64,000 nucleotides of DNA from Chlorophyllum brunneum (Eukaryota > Basidiomycota > Agaricomycetes > Agaricales > Agaricaceae), in assembly GCA_963576785.1 (NCBI GenBank), contig OY756144.1, forward strand, positions 2,294,001-2,358,000, written 5' to 3'. A program made the position numbers and the translations under genes. Shown one piece after another: positions 59,734 to 64,000 of this stretch. Every line of letters begins with the position of its first letter. Positions within the stretch are counted from its first letter, which is position 1. Below the pieces are notes generated by a model. That model saw only the letters and a list, made by a program, of their open reading frames with translations. It was not told where the DNA came from and made no database searches.

Positions 59734-60131
59734 CTCAGTCTAATGGTTAAACAAGTATTGGCAGGGTATTTGGGGAGAAAACAAGGTAATGTGTAGGGAA
59801 TAAAGGGTGGACAGGAAAGTAGAAGGGCAAGAGAGCGTATTCCTCACAGCAGTTTAAAAGTATCCCGCCCAGATATTGGCATTGCAGCACAGCCTACGGT
59901 GTGGCAGGGTGGTAAGATGTCGCTGGCCCTTGCTTATGCTATGTTGCGGTATGTTCTCGTGGCCAGCTTGCCAGTTGTGTCGGTGTGCAGAAGCTGGTTG
60001 TAGATTGAGCAGTCCCAGTCATCCGCGAGAAGCTTAAGTTATGAGTGTTCACGTGGCCGCATGACATAAGCAGAGCACTGAAGTGACGTTTGGGTTGGAT
60101 CGACCGCAGAGAAGCCGATCATGCCTTGAAT
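59734..60131. other. Divergent intergenic region
   Basis: Promoter region between the small membrane protein (minus) and the WD40-type gene (plus). May also contain unplaced first exons of the latter. Confidence 0.4.
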
Positions 60132-63100
60132 ATGATCAGTCCGCCCTCGTCGTCTGGTTTCGTCCTCCCGCTGACGTTTCCTGGCTCATACCGCGGAGGG
60201 GAACAACACCGGAATGGCGAGCTGAATGCACCTCTGGCCAGCTTTCGTGGCGCGCAGCCCACTTGCATGAAGAACTGGATACGGCCGTTGGAAGGTGAAG
60301 AACAGGTCTATAAAGGACTTGTAGTTGGATGCGAGGACGGGTCTTTGTATATTTTCCACCACCAGTCTTCCTTACCCTCGGCCAATGCTATTGAACCGCC
60401 CTCTTCCAAAATCATCCGGTTTCCATCTGCCAAAAGCATGTCACGGAATCCACGATATTCCTTTCAGACGTCTCGCTCAGCTTCCCCTTCTCAGCACACT
60501 GCACCTTTACTAGTGTCGCCGCGGTCGCGGGTGGTATCTGCAGTCAGTACTGAACAGGTCGAAGCCCCCAAGAATTACGTCGATTTTGATGATGAACCGG
60601 AAAAGCTCAAGGACATGTTGAAGGGCAAAAATCCTAGTGCCAAAGCCTTTCCGGACACTACCTCAGACAAGACAGTATCTGTCAAATCGACGACGCCACC
60701 TGCTGTTCCTATGGGCGAACCCACTCCGATGAATCGGAAGGACTTGTCGAAAATTTTGATCAACTTAACCCCCCCAGAGCCTTTCTCAGCCCCCACGTCA
60801 CCAAGAGATCGTGTATTTCCCGATTTGGACCTCTCTGACGATCTGGAGCTACGTTACCATATTATTCCATGTACCAATGGCACTGGTAACGCGGTCAAAT
60901 CAATCTCCGTCCTCCCCGATCCTTTCATATGCGTCGTCCTTCAGGAATCTGGGTCAGTATCTACTAACTCTACCCTTGCGTATCACGCCTAACTGAACCT
61001 TGTCCGCATTCAGCTTCCTGTACCTATTTTCCTTGACGGATGGCCAATGCCTCACATCGGTACAAGTCAAGAGCAACTTGTCGAGAGAGCAGCTGGCTCA
61101 AAAGGACCGCGACGTGCTCTACGAAACCTATGTTTGGCGTCACCTTCAGGTCACGACCACGCAACAGGTGAATTCCACCTCTGTTATTACCTAGATTCTG
61201 ATATAAATCGACCTGCAGATGACGTACATCATCACATCGGCTTCCAATCACGGGGGGACACCGTCTGCCGCTTCTGATGTTGAAGATATTCCACAAGAAC
61301 GAACGCTTTCTGTGTTATATGCACTTGCATGGGGGTCAGAATCACGACCCATGCAACATACACTCGAGTTCCTAGGCACTTGGGAGCTTGATTGCGTTGC
61401 AAACAGCGTAAACATACTGACGAATCCTGACGGTAGGCTAACTCATCCCCCACCTTAACCTAAGGCGTCTTATCGGCCATAGGCAGTGATGTCATTTTCT
61501 GCATAAACGCCGACGAGAAATTGTGCGCATGCAACTTGAAGGTTCTTCCTGACCTTCCTGCGCCAAATTGCGAGATGGAGTCTAACTCGAACCATCTCAA
61601 CCTACCCAATCCTTTCAAACTCAAATCTTCCGAGCATCTGCCCTCACATGAAAGTAGGATCAACCTCAAGGTTCTACTTGACGAACCTCAAGAGCTGAGC
61701 CAGCTATCGCTTGGCTCCACGTTACGTGGATTTGTGCTTGGCCCCGGAAGAGATCACCTGTTTGGGGTGATCTGGACGGAACTGGAGTTAATTGTATGTA
61801 CTCACATTTCACAGGTGCTCACCCTCTGATCCAGTCCCCAGGTAATTGAGTGTTTGGGAAAATTCGACATCTTGCATCGGAACACAATCGAAGATATTGT
61901 AGACGTACGGTGGCTTGACGAACATCTGTATGCTGTACTATTTGAGGTAAGTTGCCATTTCGGGTAGACCCAGCTGTGTGCCGAACGTATCCTTTGCAGG
62001 ACCGAGTTGATGTATACAACCTGCAACGTGTAGACGCAAACAACGACACTCTCCAGGAACATCAGGCCACAGAAAGTCGCTACTTGTGAGGTATCTTATT
62101 GGTCCATTCGATCATTCCTCTGAGTTCATTTTCCAGCCCCAATCTTCAGAAGTCAATTTTCACTCAATCCTGGGACGCCGCATGCTTGCCATCGACCTCG
62201 GAGCTCATAATCGTTTCTAACGATGTCCGCGGCCGTCAGCTGTGGGCGTATACCTGGGAAGAAGAATCAGGTTCTAACGTCCAAGTGGCTTCACGAGCGC
62301 TTTTCAAGGCGCCCATGCCTGTGACACTGGATTCCAAGGCCACGGCACTCCTTCCACTTGGCACTGGTTTGATTGTTCATGGCGGCTGTGAGATTCAAAC
62401 TCCGTGCTGCATATTACCCCACATGCTCACTGCCAACGTCTAGCCGATGGCTACCTGCGGCTTTTATCTCTCGAGCAACTATGTCAAACAAACGATGCCC
62501 CGCGTGATCCTATCAAGAAGTCAGATCGATCTCTGAACGGGTATATCACTGGCCTTCACACAGTCACCAACTTGAGAACTAACGAGAGATACATCGCTGG
62601 TGGTGCTGACGATGGATCAGTGGCATTCTGGAGCATGAAGTACGTGGGTGCCTCCCGATGCAAGTATTTTGATTGATGTATGCGCAGCAACTTGGAGGTC
62701 TGTGGGCGCTGGGTGTTGTTCAACACGACAATGAGCAAGGTTGTCCAGTTCTGTGAGAAGGATAGTCCGTTGTATGGCTGTGCGTTGTGCATAGCAGAGG
62801 ATGGTGCGATCGCTGTTATTGTGGTCGATGGATTCCAGTTGTACGTGCTTATTCTATGATCTTCTCCCCCAATGCGACAACTAAGTGTGTGTTTGCAAGC
62901 TTGTACCTCATTCCTGGAGCATCAGCGAAATTGGAGTCGATTTGTCTCGGAGGCCATAATCTGTTGTTGATGTATGCTGACCGACGTTGTCGGCTCTGGG
63001 ACGTGCAGACCAAGGAATTCTGGAGATCGATGGGTGTTGAGAAAGCTGATGAGCTACTGGAACAAGGTGGATGGAAGCGAACGTAAGAAGCCAACTTTCG

Positions 63101-64000
63101 CCAACATGAAGGGTGTCTAACCTCGTGGGCTCAGTGACCTTGATCAAATCCCCCATGAAGGTTCGATTGTATGGAGGGTTTCTGCTCCACTAGCGAAGGC
63201 CCCGGACACAGGTGTGTCACTCCGAGTACCTCGTGGCGGAACAATCAACTCATAGACCCCAGCCTCTACCCTTTCGCTACAAACAGAACGTTTCATCGCC
63301 GACACCATTGCCATGGCCAAAACCATCAGCACTAGTCGTGATCAAACGCGTGCAATTTTCCAAAGTTTGGATCACCTCCGAACCATCCTTTCAACGCTTC
63401 TTACACCCGGCCTGAACGCTGCTGTAGACTCAATCTGTCATGCCAAACTGGGCGTTAGCAGATCAAGTGTCTCGCTGGGACTGGCAATCTCAGATTCTAT
63501 ATCCGTGTTCAATACAAGAGAGAGTAGAGAGGTTTGGTGTATATCCGGAAATGTCACCGCTACTCGATTGTTGGGGATTGTTGTTGTTTTGAAAGCGGTA
63601 GCTCTATTCGAAGGTTGTTTGTCTCATGCTGTAGATTTTGGAAGAGTGTTGATCATTTACATAGAATATGCGGAGGCAGCGAGTGGCGTCATCTCGTTCT
63701 ATACGACCTCGTTACCGGCGTGTGTCGGCGAGGGGTACAAGCCACCTAGCTTGCCGTACCTAGCTAGCTTGTGGTTCCAGGGCTCGAGTAGGCTTCACCT
63801 CGTTATAATTATTACCGACCTGAAATTTGCTTCTAGCCGAATTGCGACAGGCCATACGTGTGGTGTTCGACGCGAGCATCTCCGCAATGTTGGATGAAGA
63901 AGCGATCTCAACTATCGAACATTGGCAGCATTTCGGTGTGTAAGCTAACTGATCCAAATCTTTCACAAACTCAAGGCTACCTTACTAGTTCCATGCCTCC
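60132..64000 (+). CDS. Large WD40-type repeat protein (WDR7-like, tentative); runs off the window end
   Basis: Partial at the right edge. Many exons separated by 45-65 bp introns encode beta-propeller blades: YKGLVVGCEDGSLYIFHH, a disordered Ser/Pro insert (SKSMSRNPRYSF-like), ISVLPDPFICVVLQESG, FLYLFSLTDGQCLTSV, LHTVTNLRTNERYIAGG with DDGSVAFWSMK, EDGAIAVIVVDGFQL, LGGHNLLLMYADRRCRLWD, FWRSMGVEKADELLEQGGW. After it come helical parts (MAKTISTSRDQTRAIF, LRQAIRVVFDASISAM). The ADRRCRLWDVQTKEFWRSM block and a helical C-terminus recall WDR7/rabconnectin-3beta, which works with the V-ATPase regulator; this link is an inference. Start uncertain: 60132 is the first in-frame ATG after an open stretch without ATG. 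An in-frame TAG at 63253 needs a 42-nt intron (63214-63255). Confidence 0.65.

Overview
The window is a piece of nuclear genome from a filamentous basidiomycete, most likely an Agaricomycete. Nearly every gene is cut by several very short spliceosomal introns (about 42-110 bp, GT..AG). The gene set also fits: an AA9 lytic polysaccharide monooxygenase, a long tetraspanin of the Tsp2 type, NAD-specific glutamate dehydrogenase, a mitofusin, a Vts1-type SAM-domain protein, a NACHT NTPase and tandem epoxide hydrolases. There is no operon structure. Genes sit on both strands, and CDS spans below run from the first to the last coding base including introns.

Layout. 0.1-8.2 kb, all minus strand: a PIG3-type quinone oxidoreductase, a secreted protein built from two tandem repeats, and the mitofusin fzo1. 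8.5-21.4 kb, plus strand: vts1 (divergent from fzo1 across about 350 bp), a short-chain dehydrogenase, NAD-glutamate dehydrogenase, and a 2-oxoglutarate/Fe(II) oxygenase whose first exon is unclear. 21.4-24.7 kb is gene-poor. 24.7-32.9 kb: a second short-chain dehydrogenase, a small basidiomycete protein plus a frameshifted paralogue, an aminoglycoside-phosphotransferase-like kinase, a degenerate repeat patch, and thioredoxin reductase. 33-37.2 kb: a single-pass membrane protein with an unusually long intron, and the V-ATPase proteolipid subunit c with a 13-nt microexon. 37.9-46.9 kb is an accessory block: two tandem epoxide hydrolases, a NACHT NTPase, and a relic of the epoxide-hydrolase 3' flank. 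47-55.9 kb: a type II membrane O-fucosyltransferase-like protein, a single-pass membrane protein, a methyltransferase, a tetraspanin, an MBL-fold hydrolase and two small membrane or secreted proteins. 57-64 kb: an AA9 LPMO, a cluster of perfect hairpins downstream of a TATA box (candidate structured RNA), a small membrane protein, and a large WD40-type gene that runs off the end.

The housekeeping genes cover mitochondrial fusion, glutamate catabolism, thioredoxin redox control, vacuolar acidification and post-transcriptional control. They alternate with genes typical of a wood- or litter-decay lifestyle. The observations most worth following are the hairpin cluster at 59.0-59.15 kb, the tandem-repeat secreted protein with repeat-conserved introns, the epoxide hydrolase/NACHT block with duplicated flanks, and a possible non-AUG mitochondrial leader on thioredoxin reductase. 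All splice sites were assigned by eye from conserved protein frames and GT..AG borders.
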